In this document: piece by piece, positions 1-12,742 of the stretch
Position numbering within the stretch: position 1 is the first letter of the stretch
Layout: each line of letters starts with the position of its first letter
Assembly: GCF_036588685.1 (NCBI RefSeq)
Contig: NC_086374.1
Coordinates: 36,262,886-36,326,885, forward strand
Length of the DNA stretch: 64,000 bases
From: Mytilus trossulus
Lineage: Eukaryota; Mollusca; Bivalvia; Mytilida; Mytilidae
Reading direction: 5' to 3'
Made by a program: the position numbers and the translations under genes
Notes under the pieces: generated by a model
The model's input: the letters and a program-made list of their open reading frames with translations, nothing else
The model's database searches: none
Told to the model about the DNA's origin: nothing

Positions 1-449
1 TTAAACATATTGAACACGATTAAACAATGGTTAAATAATTGACTTCAGTTTAACCTTCAAATAAGTGACATTGGATTCAAATAACTTATTTTATATATAA
101 CTTATAAATTGATTTCGTTACAATAAATTTCTAAAATGATGAAAGGTATTCATTCATAAACACATTTAATAAAATTGGAATATGTACCCTCTGTGTGATC
201 AATTCATTTGATATAGTATTTGGTACAACTTTTTGGAATTGTGGGTCCTCAATGCTCTTGGTTTTTTTTTAATTGTATATATTGTGTCCTGCCTATTCTG
301 TTTATTACTTACTATACGTTTTGAGTTTTCAAAACATTTAACGAATGCGAAAAGAACATTGAACATCGATTAACATCCGAGATAGATTCCACACCACTCA
401 AAATAGTAAAAAATACATTGGTTGCTATATTGTTGATTTGGTACAAGTA

Positions 450-1500
450 CTTTTTGTGCTTCTTCGTTACATTCGTTGTTTTATAGTGATTAAGATGATA
501 ACACAATATTGACTGCTGTACCCCTATTTTTCACATTTTTACTCTTTTAGTTTAAACATATTTTATTGTTCAAAACAAATGGATTAGACACAAGTTTTTC
601 AATTTAGTTCCCTCTTCTCCATAATATACATGAATATACATTATATTTATATAGCACATTACACAAATTTGTATTTTTCTAATAAGCATGAAGGCATGAA
701 AAATAATTAAATTAATCACAACTATTGTTATTATAATATTTATACTCAAAAAACAATAGAAACGGCTCAATGAATATCAAACATTCTTATTTGAATAATC
801 AAACACACCCAACGATCTGTCTAAAGGGAAAACACCTACTGGTACTAGTGTGTTTTTCAATGACTTTCAGTGGTTGTCGTTTGTTACATATTTGTTTTAG
901 TGGTTGTCGTTTGTTACATATTTGTTTTTCGTTAATTTTTTTACATTAATAAGGCCGTTAGTTTTCTCGTTTGTATTGTTTTACATTGTCTTATCAGGGC
1001 CTTTTATAGCTGACTATATGCGGTATGGGCTTTGCTCATTGTTGAAGGCCGTACGGTGATCTATTATTGTTAATGTTTGTGTCATTTTGGTCTTTTGTGG
1101 ATAGTTTAGTTGTCTCATTGGCAATCATACCTCATCTTTTTTTATATATTCTATAATATTTACCTGTATAAGTTGTAAAAGTAACATGCAATCTTGTGAA
1201 TATATATACTTTGAGTATGTTTGTTTTGTTCATGCATCGTTGACAATGTAATGAAATTTGATGAGACTGTCATACAAGTAAGAGGTTTAGCTAGCTATAA
1301 TACCAGGTTCTATCCATCATTTTCTACATTAGAAAATGCCTGTACCAAGTCAGGAATATGACAGTTGTTTTACATTCGTTTGATTTGTTTGGACTTTCGA
1401 TTTTGCCTTTTGATTTCGGACTTTCCTTTTTGATTTTTCCTCGGAGTTCAGTATTTTTGTGTTTTTACTTTTTTTTCATACTTTAGTGACATTAAACTTT
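450..1500 (+). repeat. dispersed repeat family B, copy split by an insertion
   Basis: The 5' part (about 450-545, with TAGTGATTAAGATGATAACA) and the 3' part (about 1205-1500, with GACTGTCATACAAGTAAGAG and TGTACCAAGTCAGGAATATG) match, in reverse, one continuous copy at 6795-7165. The ~660 bp between them, which holds a family A repeat, is therefore a later insertion. No coding capacity is visible and the element class is unknown. Confidence 0.65.
866..1146 (+). repeat. dispersed repeat family A
   Basis: It carries the family hallmarks: TTCAGTGGTTGTCGTTTG, AATAAGGCCGTTAGTTTTC, GGGCTTTGCTCATTGTTGAA, GGCCGTACGGTGA and TCTCATTGGCAATCATACC, followed by a T-rich end. Other copies lie near 33327, 39705, 40997, 48391, 49950 and 55521. 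It sits inside a family B copy. The class is unknown; a non-autonomous retroposon is possible because of the T-rich end. Confidence 0.75.
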
Positions 1501-2388
1501 TTATAACCTTATGTTTCCATAACAGAATCTACACAAAATTTACCTGAAACACAAATGCACTATGTACTATCAAATACTAATGATCCACAAATTAAACAAA
1601 TTATATAATTTGAACAATTTGATCAATGTCGTTTTCTCCCTACAGAAAACTTACGTTTTATTATTATAACACACCCGCTATTGTGTTCCTGTCCGTTTTA
1701 ATATTTTTTCCGAGATTAACATAGCTTTTAAATCAACTCAAAACTTCGGAAATGGACAAAAGCATTAAGAAACAACGACAATAACTGACTATAGAAGTAG
1801 TTATCGAATTACTGTTAACGACGTCAGAAACTTTCTTCGTAGAATCGAAAGCACTTGTGGTTTTATTTCGAATTATATATTTCACAAATATCAGGCACTC
1901 CTGTGGCCAGTATAGTAAAATATAATTACAATTCGATCAATTGTTACATTTTAAAATAGAATCGTTATCCTTTTTCAACAAACATATAAAAAAGAACCAA
2001 TGTAGTAGTTGCATATTGTCTTGTCTTGAGGACGTGCTATCAAAAAAGAAAACTATGACTTGTAAACGTACGCATTAGAAAATCGAAAGCCATTACCTAC
2101 TAATAATCGTTGGATTATTGACCATTTTAACTAGTTTTTGAAAATGTACAAACAAAATGCGTAATAGTTTTTTTTTCAAAAAGTGGAAAATAACATCCTG
2201 TCTTTTCAAAACAAAACATGGCAAATAATGATATCCCTTCTGTAGTAGTGATTTCCAATATAAAGACATGCCTAGAAAAGTCTTTGAAGTTTATTGGTAA
2301 ATAGGTATGTTGCGTTAACGTTGTAACTTTGTAGATCATTACGCGTACGTAGTCAGAGTAATAATATTATATATGCCAGTGCAGAAAG

Positions 2389-2565
2389 GCAGCTGTTTTA
2401 AGTGTTTCCCTCGGTTTTAGTTTGTAACCCGGATTTGTTATTTTCTCAATCGATTTATGAATTTCGAACAGCGGTATCCTACTGTTGCCTTTATCTAAAC
2501 TAAGATGCATAATTAAGCAACAAATGGAGGATGCATTGTTTGGTTTAAAGTCATAAGAAACGAGT
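2389..2565 (-). repeat. dispersed repeat family F (diverged)
   Basis: The reverse complement of the phrases CTCGGTTTTAGTTTGTAACC and CGGTATCCTACTGTTGCC recurs near 3800-3935 and 21690-21900 (GGCAACAGTAGTATACCGCT, AACTAAAACTGAGGGAAACG). This looks like an old dispersed repeat. The open frame across it (2367-2609, minus) has no support. Confidence 0.5.
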
Positions 2566-3799
2566 GACCGGTGAAAAGTTATGTTCTTCCAATTCTTGAA
2601 CCAATGCATACAAACATCATAAACTTAGTCTTCTGTGCTCGAATTTATCATTTTTTTCGTGTAAATTTCGTATAATTGTCATTTTTTTTTCAATCGGTCA
2701 GTGTTGTTGTGAAAATATGGCAGGTAATTAAAGTTCGTGTTTTGAAGCCGAAGTTTAACGATTGTCACCTGTTTGTCAACAATTGACGAAAAATAAACAA
2801 AAAAGCATGGAAATTGAGCACGTGTTTAACATTTAAATTCAGATAATAGTTTATTTTAAGGACATCCATGCGTATTGTGGTCACCGGATTTTTACGAGAT
2901 GGGTCACACTGAGGTCACCTTGCATACGGAAAATATGTCGGGGGAATTGCTTGCTGGAAGGAAGCTATTCAAATAAAGTAAACTTCTTCTAAATATGAAT
3001 AAATTAAAGAATTTTCTTCAGAAAAAAGTATATGTACATAAGTTTTATAATGAAAACTATCCATTGAGTTATAAAAATCATATGCATTATTTTTTTTGAT
3101 TTGAGGTTTCTTATGACTTTAATGTAAATCAACGTAGACTATGCGTTCTTACTCTGTATAATTTGCAATCAGAAGTGCACTCACAGATTACCTCATTCAA
3201 TAAGTAGTTGTTTACCTCCATATTTGTTATCAAACAATTTCAGAAAACAACTACCAATAAATGTTTAGTTACAACGAAGGTTGTCAAAGCAACGCCTAGT
3301 ACATTTTATCTTCTTAAAAAATCGGCAACATTACCAACCCGCATATTGAAAATGTCAAATAATTTACTAGTAGTTATATACCCTTCTATTCAGTTTACCA
3401 TACATCGTATATATTGTTTTTTATTCTAATTCTTGTAACCTGCAGTTTAGTTTCATGAAACCTTTTTACCTTTTGAAGCAAAAAGCATTCAACAATCAAT
3501 TTATTTGTTGTTCGCATGTTGAACTTATGTCTAAAACTTATACGCATATAACAAGGAGACATGCATTATATGATTGCAAATTAGACAGCTTTCAACCAAA
3601 GTCCAAATACAGGTTATTTAAGTACCTAGGGATCACTACATAAATATCAACAACGAGGAAAACCAATATCTAAAGTCAGAAAGTAAAAAAAGTGTTTCAT
3701 AACGTTCTTTAGTTTACGTCTATATATATTGATGATGTTCTTTCAATGTGAACTTACATTTCATAAGTCTATGCGAACCTGAGATTTATGAAAACAACA

Positions 3800-3935
3800 A
3801 AAGTAGAAATAAAGGCAATAGTAGTAAACCGCTGTTTAATAGCCATACAATGATTAAGCAAAAACAAATCCGGATTCTTAACTAAAACAAGGAAAACGAT
3901 AGGAAAAACAATGGAACAACAGAAATACTGACCTA
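3800..3935 (+). repeat. dispersed repeat family F (diverged)
   Basis: GGCAATAGTAGTAAACCGCT and AAACAAATCCGGATTC match the better-preserved copy at 21690-21900. No coding content is visible. Confidence 0.45.
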
Positions 3936-4371
3936 CAACAACAACAACAACAAACACCAATATAAACAGAAACGATTACTTAATATGTTGATTTTTATGT
4001 TCAAATTGAGGACTTTAACCTTTTATTTAAAAAAATTCAATTTCTCAGCAGTGATATCCCCTCTGATCAATCGCATGGCGCTTACAAGTTGATAAGGTAG
4101 CTCGTGATTGTTCACAATATACAAACTCCATCACAAGGGGCTGGTTACTTTAATAAGACTGCTCCAACAGAGTTACCGACAGATCGACAGAAATAGTTTT
4201 TTTCTATATAAGTTCAATGTCATTATCCTGAATAGATTGACCGATAAGATGTGTCATTAGTGGCATATTTTGTCGTGTTAAGTCTTAATATATCAGTACA
4301 GATCTATAATCTTACCGATTTTATCTTATTCTTGACATTTTGGCCGAACGTTAATACAGGTGATAAATAAA

Positions 4372-4411
4372 AAGCGAGACGCTTACCCAGTCGACGATCC
4401 CGGTCTCGCTT
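4372..4411. other. short perfect hairpin, role unknown
   Basis: AAGCGAGAC (4372-4380) is followed after 22 bases by its exact reverse complement GTCTCGCTT (4403-4411). The loop contains the palindrome GTCGAC. GC content is well above the surroundings. It could be a remnant of a foldback element or a structured RNA segment; nothing supports a known RNA gene. Confidence 0.35.
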
Positions 4412-6794
4412 ATTTTGGAGTTGATGCCATTCCCTCTTTTTTTTTTTGTTAACTTGATTTGTCTCTTCCTTATGTCAACATCAGTTAACTATTTTTTCCT
4501 TAATTTATCACAAAGCTTAATCTATATAGTAATTTTGGTTTGACTACGTTATCAAGAAATAAACTAACAAATAAATTATAAATCCAACATTAGAATATAA
4601 AATCAACAATAGATGACACCAACTTCGGAAGTATTTTTAAAACATGGAAAGTTTTTACATTTTATCATTGTCATTGAAATTCATAAATAAAATTCGTTGA
4701 TAATATGTAAGAATTTTTCTCAATTCAGATGATTTCCCCCATCCTTATTCTATTGTAATCATTATGGCAATTTGAGGCTTGTAAACACATCATTCACTTT
4801 GTATTGTTGACAAATTCCCTTTATATCTTGTTTTCTCGATATCTTGTATGATGTGCCAGGATACACGATATTTCGATCTCTTCTCCATTAGGGACGGACA
4901 TGCTTTTATTATGGTATACTTTAATTCGATTCAATTATCCATTGAGTAATCTAAATGCTATTAGAATATTGTCACGTTCATATCGTGCTTGCTCAAGATA
5001 TGATGACATGGATCATCAAACCAGGAAATGTTACTATAAAATATGAGCTCTACAACGTGGTAACGTATATATTGATTAAGTTAGTACTTATAATTGCAGT
5101 ACAGTTCAATAAACAAATTATATCAGAAGTATGGATGTTATACAATTCTAAAAATCTGATTCCAACACACCTACTACTGAGCACTCACGGTCACAAATCA
5201 CACTGAGTATTACGTATAGGATATACAAAAACAAATGTGTTGATGTGATAAAGAGATATTGAATCTTCGAGCTTTGATATTGGCATTTATTACATTTGCT
5301 TATGATATTCCCCGTTGGTAAATTAAAATGTCATAGAAACAAAGGTTCTGCCTGCCGCAAGCCATGTTGTTTTTGATACATTTTGCAATTATTTTTATTT
5401 CAATTAGCTAAAACTTTTGTCTACATATATATATCGTTACATGGAGACAGCGGCTGCATATTAAGTATATATATATATCTGAAAGTCGCTACAATATTCA
5501 GAAGCTTGCGTTTGCTAAAATAAATGTTTGTCACAGAGGATAACTGCTCATTAAAAAAAACGCAAAGAGTTCCAAGCGGTGAAATTGAATTTGTCTTTTC
5601 GGGAAAATGACGGACTCCATCAAGAGTTGGTTATGTGGAATACTTGTTTTCAGACGGCGATGAATATGTTCCGATTGTCATAACCATATATATCCTCTTT
5701 TCTACAAATAGGATCTACAGAATCATATTTGTCACCAGGGTTTTCCTTACATGATCAACATGCAACGGATACCACGTGTATAGCACGATCTCCTCAACTT
5801 TTCAGAGCACGTTACATCATCACAGGTGTTTATTCTGGTTTGTGGTACTCAGTCATTGGTTCTCTACGTTATGTTTTGTATACACTGTTGTTTGTCGTTT
5901 GATCATTTTCTATTTTTACCATGGCATTGCCACTTTTTTTTCGACTAACAAGTGTGAATGTCCTTGTAGTATCTTTCACCATTTCTAATTCCTTCCGTTT
6001 TATTGTCTTTATACTGTTTCTTACTTTCTACAGTTTTATCTGTATCAACTCTTTCTATTTAAGGTAAGAGGAACGTAATGACATATTTCCCGGATTTTTA
6101 GAAATTATGCATCCATCTGAAATATGCGAAAATTCATGTGAATATCTACAATGATACATGTAAGTTATTTACCTCTCCGTGTGCCATTGAGTAGTCTTAT
6201 GTTGACGAATATGCTCGGCATTACAAGCCTTGTATTTTAAGTGAGTTTGTATAAATTTGGAAAATGATGTGTTCTTACTACTGACAATTGCGTTTTATTG
6301 GCAGGAATGTAAAGTTGTTCTATGATTCATATTATTTAATTTGAATACGTAAATTTTCTATTCCGTATATGAAAGCTTTGAACAGGCAAAAGAAAGCTAA
6401 ACGAAAGCTAAACGAAATGACTACATTGTGAATCAAATTCTTAATCTCGAAAACACTCATGCAAAATTGGTATCCAGTAGAATGAAGATTCAGATCATCA
6501 TCCTTGGTTTAAATACGAATGGAACATAAAACGGACCTACAATTGTAAATGATTTCCTTTTAAGGCCTGTCGTGCGAGTATGTTTTGTGTATCCAATTGT
6601 AAAGAAATATCCAATTCACTCATCTAACCCTCAATAGTGTTAGGTATTGTCAAGAGGTACAACATAAATCCAGCTACATTGAAGTTAGATGTAACCGTAG
6701 CATTCGTATTGATAGACAGGTTCAGCCTTTTAACTATATATTGCAGTTTAAACGATCTTGCAGATTGAACCTATTCGGAAATAATAATTAAAAA

Positions 6795-7165
6795 GTAAAA
6801 TCTCAAAAATACTGGACTCCGAGGAAAATTCAAAACGGAAAGTCCCTAATCAAATGACAAAATCAAAAGCTCTAACGCATCAAATAATGGATACCAACTG
6901 TCTTATTCCTGACTTGGTACAGGCATTTTCTTATGTAGAAAATGATAAATAGAACCTGGTTTTAAAGTTAGCTAACCTCTCACTTGTATGACAGTCTCGT
7001 CAAATTCCATTATACTGACAACGATGCGTGAACAAAACAAACAGACATAATAGGTACAAATGTAAAAAAAAAATAGGATACAGCAGTCAACATTGTGTTA
7101 TAATCTTAATCACTATAAAAACAAACAAATATGTAACAAAGAAGCACAAAACGGCATATATCAAA
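6795..7165 (-). repeat. dispersed repeat family B, continuous copy
   Basis: Read on the minus strand, this carries the family B phrases in one piece: GCTTCTTTGTTACATATTTG, TTAATCACT/AGTGATTAA, GCTGTAT, GACTGTCATACAAGTGAGAG, TGCCTGTACCAAGTCAGGAA and TCCTCGGAGTCCAGTATTTT. It defines the unbroken structure used to recognise the split copy at 450-1500 and the diverged copy at 14225-14480. Confidence 0.65.
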
Positions 7166-8846
7166 TTTAACAACCTCATTCATGGTTTTTTGTCATACCA
7201 TTGAACAAAAATAGAGTGTTCTTTCATGTCTTATATTTATGAGTTTGGAGCATCAGTAAACTATGTGTTCTGGTTTATAATGCATCTTTAAATCAATTAA
7301 TAAATACTTTTGAAGGATTTAACGCTTCTCCACTGAGAGTCCGCTGTTATTGTATGGAATGTTCAAACATGCAACATGTCAATCAGGGACTTTAATCTTT
7401 GTCCATGTTAGGAGTGTTTCATGCCCCTGTATGAAAAAGACCAAACAATCATCCTTATGTTCTGAGACTACCCGATCCCGCATATATTCCTTGTAGTAGT
7501 CAAAATTCTAGTCATTTATGTGTCCCCTCAAATTTGTGTTTCTTCTATATTAACCATTTCATTTCGTCGTCTGGTTATAGCCGTTTGTACTGCCTAGAAG
7601 GAAAAGACCAACATCAAGCAATATCTTATATCGTATCAGAAATTAAATCGCAGAACCATGTGGTGTGCACACCAAAACATTTGTCAATGCTTTTTTGTAA
7701 TTTAAATCAAATCTTTTACGGGCTAACGAAAATATCTCTGGTAAAATTATAATATTTTAGTATTTTTTAGTTCAAAGCTTTCGAAAATCATCTACATTTT
7801 ATTAAAAAACAAAAAAAGATACTGACTCACAAAAAAGAATTTGCTTAAAGTATTATTGTGGTATGTATAAACTTAATAAGGTTATGAAAAAGATTGAGAT
7901 CATGAATGTCACTTAATTTGTTGTTTGAGTGACATAAAAATGTGTTAAACTTATAATGTGGGTTATTCGAACGTCTACAGATCAGAAAGGATTCCATTTG
8001 TCATTTTGATTTTACTTCTATGGTCTTCGAATGTAAAGACAATAAAATATAAGGTAATCAAGATAGCATCATTATACAACAGACAGTTTTAAGAGGATTA
8101 CACCTAAAACCTAATAAAACACAACTCAATTATCTAACACCGGATTCAGCATTCAACTAAAAGTACAACAATTATAGATTAGATAAGTATGAAAAAAGAC
8201 CCTTTTTGGGTTAAGTGTAAACTATGATATCATCAAGGTGGTTGTCCTTAACATGTGAAAATAATTAAACTATAAAAAAAAAAATAATCACAAATCATGA
8301 CTATTCCACCAAAAGAACCAATTTTACCACAAAGTATACGGAAATAATTCAGAAGTTTTGAAATACTAGATTATTCAGAAAGGTGACTTATTGTTCCCGC
8401 CAATAGTTTAAACCCGGAAACTAATGATGGTATGACTTAAATTGTAATCTAAGATTTAGAATAGGTTGTTTTATGTAATCAAGACTACAATTATTGTTTT
8501 ATAAATAAACTCATCATAGATACCAGGATTGAATTATAAGTTAAAAATTAAAAGAATATTACTCATGTGTCTGGTTATCAACCAGAACGCTATGCAATAG
8601 TCAACACGTATTGTGTTTTTTTAAAGTAGTCAAAAAGTAATCAGAAAAAGTCAGAACAATACAAAGAAATTCCTGCTTTAAATGGTACCATTGCTTTCCT
8701 CTTATTATAACTAACGATGATAACAGAGGAACGTCCCGACGGAACATTTAATTGCGTGGTGTTCGGAAAATACCCATTTAATATTTATACGTCAAGACCA
8801 TATACATTTTTTGTGAAATAGATATTTATCATTAAATCTTTTCGTT

Positions 8847-8860
8847 TAACGGATAACTGT
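8847..8860 (+). repeat. 14-bp target-site duplication, left side of RTE element
   Basis: TAACGGATAACTGT occurs here and again at 12462-12475, immediately after the 3' TAAG tail of the retrotransposon. It marks the precise element borders and target-primed insertion. Confidence 0.85.
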
Positions 8861-11800
8861 GTGCTGGTGGATGTTCCACAGGGCAGTAGTATGCGTCTAG
8901 TGTGGTTGTTTTTTTATGAAAAGCAACTGCCGCTGGCTAGCTTACATATGTGAGCGAAAAGAGAGCCGAGTGAGTAAGCCTCTCCTGCCAGTACATAGCC
9001 TCTACACTGTCAAGACTTCTACAGTGCCTCCCCGCGACAGCACATGGTAACTGGGATCTAGTATCTCAGGCTTTACTGTAGAGGATCTTGGAGCAGTAAG
9101 GGCCCTAAAGATGCAGAGTGTAGGTCCACCGGCGTGTGGACACGTCCTTACTCTCATTAACCTTGCCCCAACTATGGGTAAATAGCCGGTTAGATGAAGA
9201 TCGTAAACCCAGGAAGGTAATTTATCTAGGAAAAAGAAAAACTCTGAAATAAAAACGGACAGATAATGGTTCGTCAGCCTTGGTCGGCAACTTATCTAAA
9301 GGAAGGAAACCTCGACAAAAAAATACCTGGCCCTCCAAGTAGGGGGTTCGGCATAGGGCCAACAACCCTATCCTGTAAAAATAATTAAGTTGCGGAAACG
9401 GCAACAAAGGAATCAAACACAACCGCTGTGCGAATAGGCCTTCAAGAAAATAGTATGATTGCCAGTGGTGAAAGCCGCAAGGAAGCTGCTGGCAGGAATG
9501 AAGTGCTGAGCGCTAAAGCAAAAACCAGAATAGGATTCTGGAACGTACGTACTATGTATGAAACTGGGAAACTTGCACAGGTCACATCAGAAATGAGGCG
9601 ATATAATTTGCACATTTTGGGAGTTAGCGAGAGTAGATGGACAGGTTCTGGTAAGATAAAGACAGATTCTGGAGAAACAGTTCTGTACTCAGGGAGAGAT
9701 GACAACTATCATTTTGAAGGAGTAGCCATCATCCTCAAGAAAGGCACTGAGAAGAGACTTATGGAATGGAAACCTGTCAATAGTAGATTGATAACAGCAA
9801 AATTTAAAGGAGTACACACCAACATGACCCTTATACAATGCTATGCACCAACAAATGACAGTGATGAAGCTATGAAAGACACCTTTTACGAACAACTACA
9901 AGCTGAAGTGAGATTGGTACCACGTCATGATCTATTGGTGGTGATGGGTGATTTGAATGCCAAAGTGGGAAACAACAACACTGATATGGACAGAATAATA
10001 GGTAAACATGGATGTGGTACTATAAATGATAATGGAGAAAGACTAGTAGAATTATGTGCAGCTTACAACCTGGTTGTAGGAGGAACACTCTTTGCACATC
10101 AAGATATACATAAATTAACATGGTGTTCTCCAAATGGAAGGGATAAGAACCAGATAGACCACCCTATGATAAATGGTACTTGGAGGCGTTCATTACTCGA
10201 TGTTAAAGTCAAGAGGGGAGCAGATGTTGGTAGTGACCATCACCTTGTTACTGCAAATATTAAGATGAAATTGAGAAGTACAGGACGTAAAACACTTGTT
10301 CCTACACGTTATGATATTGAAAAACTACAAGATCATAAAGTAAAGAATGCATTCATCCTTCAATTGAAGAATAAGTTTCAAGCTCTTACAGATAATCCTG
10401 ACATGATCCCAACAGAAACAACAGAAGTCAACTCAAAATGGGATCAAATAAGAACAATTTACGAAACAACTAGCAAAGAATGTTTGGGTTTTAAACAGGG
10501 TAAAAAGATGAAGAAATGGATAACACCAGGTACATGGAAGGTCATTGAAGAAAGACGTCACATGAATAAGAAGATTCTAGACACCAAATCTGAACGGTTA
10601 CAGGAAAGACACAAAGCAAGCTACAGAGTACTAGACAAAAATGTTAAGCGAATGGCTAGAGCAGACAAAAGAGCTTACATGGAAGACCTTGCTAAACAAG
10701 CAGAAGAAGCAGCAGAAAAGGGCGAACAGGGGAAAATCTACAAGATCACAAGAGAAATCTGTGGCAAATTTCGTAATACTAATGATGTCCATATAAAAGA
10801 CAAAAATGGAAGGCTATTGACAACAGAAGACGAGCAAAAAGCCAGATGGGCAGAACACTTTAAGGAAGTACTTAACAGGCCACCGCCAGATGACGAAGCG
10901 ATAGTAATTGAGGCAGTTCAAGACTTGGAAATTAATATCAACCTTCCAGACAAACAGGAAATTATTAAAGTAATAAAATCTTTAAAAAATGGAAAATCAC
11001 CAGGTCATGACAACTTGAATGCAGAGCTTTTTAAAGTCGACCCGGAACTCGCAGCTGAAATTCTCCAATCATTATTTACATCAATATGGGAAGGAAAAAT
11101 AATACCAGACGATTGGACCAAAGGCATCATAATAAAGCTAGCCAAGAAAGGAGCTCTAAGCGACTGCAACAACTGGCGAGGTATAACTCTATTGTCAATT
11201 CCAAGTAAAATCATGGCCAAAATTATTATCCAAAGAATAATAGATGCAATTGATAAACAGCTAAGAGAGGAGCAAGCAGGATTCCGTAAAGGTAGAGGGT
11301 GCATCGATCAAATTTTTGCTCTACGCAACATCATCGAACAATGTACAGAATGGCAAAGGCAGCTTTACATCAACTTTGTGGATTTCCAGAAGGCTTTTGA
11401 CAGTATCAACAGAAAGACCTTGTGGCGAATACTAAGAGCATATGGAATTCCACAGGATATAATTGAACTTATCAAAAGTTTTTACAAAAATTTCACTTGC
11501 AGTGTAGGGCATAGTAACATCTGGTTTGAGGTAAAAACAGGTGTTAGGCAAGGATGTGTGATGTCTGCTCTTCTTTTCAATGTCGTCATTGATTGGGTGA
11601 TGAGAAAAACGACAGAAGATGCTCCAAGAGGAATAAGATTGAACCTTTCAGCAGCATTAAAAGATCTTGATTTTGCTGATGATCTTGCTCTTTTATCACA
11701 TACCCACCACCAATTACAAGAGAAGACAAACCGCCTTAATACATTTGCCAGTCAAGTTGGACTTAAAATCAGCCTAACGAAAACAGAAGTCATGACTCTA

Positions 11801-12461
11801 ACATCGATAACCCAGCTCCTATCCTAGTAGATGGAAAAGATCTTCCCATCACAGAAACATTTACATACCTAGGAAGTACAATAAGAAACGATGGAGGTGC
11901 AGGAAATGACATTGCGAACAGATTAAACAAAGCCAGAAATATTTTCAGATCATTAAACAATGTATGGAAATCATCACAGTACAGTAAGAAGACCAAACTT
12001 AAACTGTACAGGAGTTGTGTTTTATCTACTCTGCTATACGGATCTGAATGCTGGAGGATGACAGAATTAGATCTAAACAAACTGTCAATTTTCCATACCA
12101 AAAGCTTAAGAAGAATCCTACATATTTTCTGGCCAAATAAAATATCAAATGAAGACCTTTTAAGACAGTGTCATCAAGATAGCATGGGTACAATATTAAT
12201 GAGAAGGCGTTGGAAATGGATTGGGCATGTCATCAGAAGAGATAGAAATTCCATCACTAGAACAGCTCTACATTGGACTCCAGAAGGAAGACGTAAGCGA
12301 GGTAGACCAAAGAACACATGGAGACGTACTGTAGAAGGAGAACTGAAGACCATGAATAATACATGGGGAACAGTAGAAAAGATGGCCAAAGACAGACAGA
12401 AATGGAGAACCTTTGTTGCTGCCCTACATGCCGATGGCATACCGGGCAGTAAGTAAGTAAG
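8861..12461 (+). mobile_element. full-length RTE-type non-LTR retrotransposon
   Basis: A 3.6-kb element bounded by the 14-bp duplication TAACGGATAACTGT. It has a ~590-bp 5' leader, one long endonuclease-reverse transcriptase frame and a 3' end of TAAG repeats (GCAGTAAGTAAGTAAG). Size, single ORF, short 3' UTR and a simple-repeat tail are usual for the RTE clade, and the C-terminal part resembles BovB-type RTE proteins in its arrangement (zinc-finger-less basic tail with WxGHV-RR and DRxxW). The insertion lies about 190 bp beyond the poly(A) signal of the convergent integrin-like gene. Clade assignment is by family knowledge and would need a phylogeny. Confidence 0.9.
9455..12456 (+). pseudogene. 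RTE endonuclease-reverse transcriptase ORF with one frameshift
   Basis: The protein would nick target DNA and copy the element RNA at the nick. In order: an exonuclease-endonuclease-phosphatase domain (WNVRTMYETGKL, SESRWTGSG, GDLNAKVG, SDHHLV) in about the first 270 residues; a basic linker; reverse transcriptase (NWRGITLLSIPSK, EEQAGFRKGRG, FVDFQKAFDSI, GVRQGCVMSALLF, FADDLALLS with the catalytic DD near residue 740). After about base 11800 the frame is lost and a stop follows at 11825-11827. The remaining C-terminus (LGSTIRN, CVLSTLLYGSE, RRWKWIGHVIRR, RGRPKNTWRR, DRQKW) continues in the next frame to the TAA at 12454-12456. The simplest explanation is loss of one A in the CTAACATC stretch. 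The first in-frame ATG is 9455; the frame is open slightly further upstream. Such ORFs are often misannotated as 'craniofacial development protein 2-like'. Confidence 0.9.
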
Positions 12462-12475
12462 TAACGGATAACTGT
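12462..12475 (+). repeat. 14-bp target-site duplication, right side of RTE element
   Basis: An exact second copy of TAACGGATAACTGT (also at 8847-8860), directly abutting the TAAG tail. Confidence 0.85.
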
Positions 12476-12654
12476 ATTAGTTTAAGAGAATATTGATTGT
12501 CTATTAGCCGGAACGGGCGTAGCTCCGTTATTTGCACATATGGACACAAAACAAGTTAAAGTTACAAACGAAAATGCGGATGCTGAAGTTAAATTTGGTC
12601 TGATGGTTGTTAATAAACCAATCAATGGTAGAAATATTAATGATATTTAAAAAA

Positions 12655-12660
12655 TTTATT
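12655..12660 (-). terminator. poly(A) signal AATAAA of the integrin-like gene
   Basis: TTTATT on the plus strand is AATAAA on the minus strand, 83 bases beyond the stop codon of the integrin-beta-like gene. This is a normal spacing for a short 3' UTR. Confidence 0.6.
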
Positions 12661-12742
12661 AGGAAAATAAATTGACATCGTCAGTCATATTGGCACAAGT
12701 ACAACATTACATATCATAAGTCTCTTCGCAAACTACACATTA

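Larger units (their letters stand above)
1..8846. other. gene-poor intergenic stretch with dispersed repeats
   Basis: I find no credible gene here. All open frames are shorter than about 85 codons and none shows a signal peptide, a conserved motif or joinable splice sites. What can be seen is AT-rich sequence with diverged copies of mussel-type dispersed repeats (listed separately), short tandem duplications (for example a ~30-bp unit repeated at about 869-926) and TA-rich runs near 5410-5480. Exons of a distant gene could be missed. Confidence 0.6.

Noticed and set aside
9455-11827. A ~790-residue protein that databases often call craniofacial development protein 2-like
   Set aside because: It has endonuclease and reverse transcriptase motifs and lies within target duplications, so it is a retrotransposon ORF and not a host gene.
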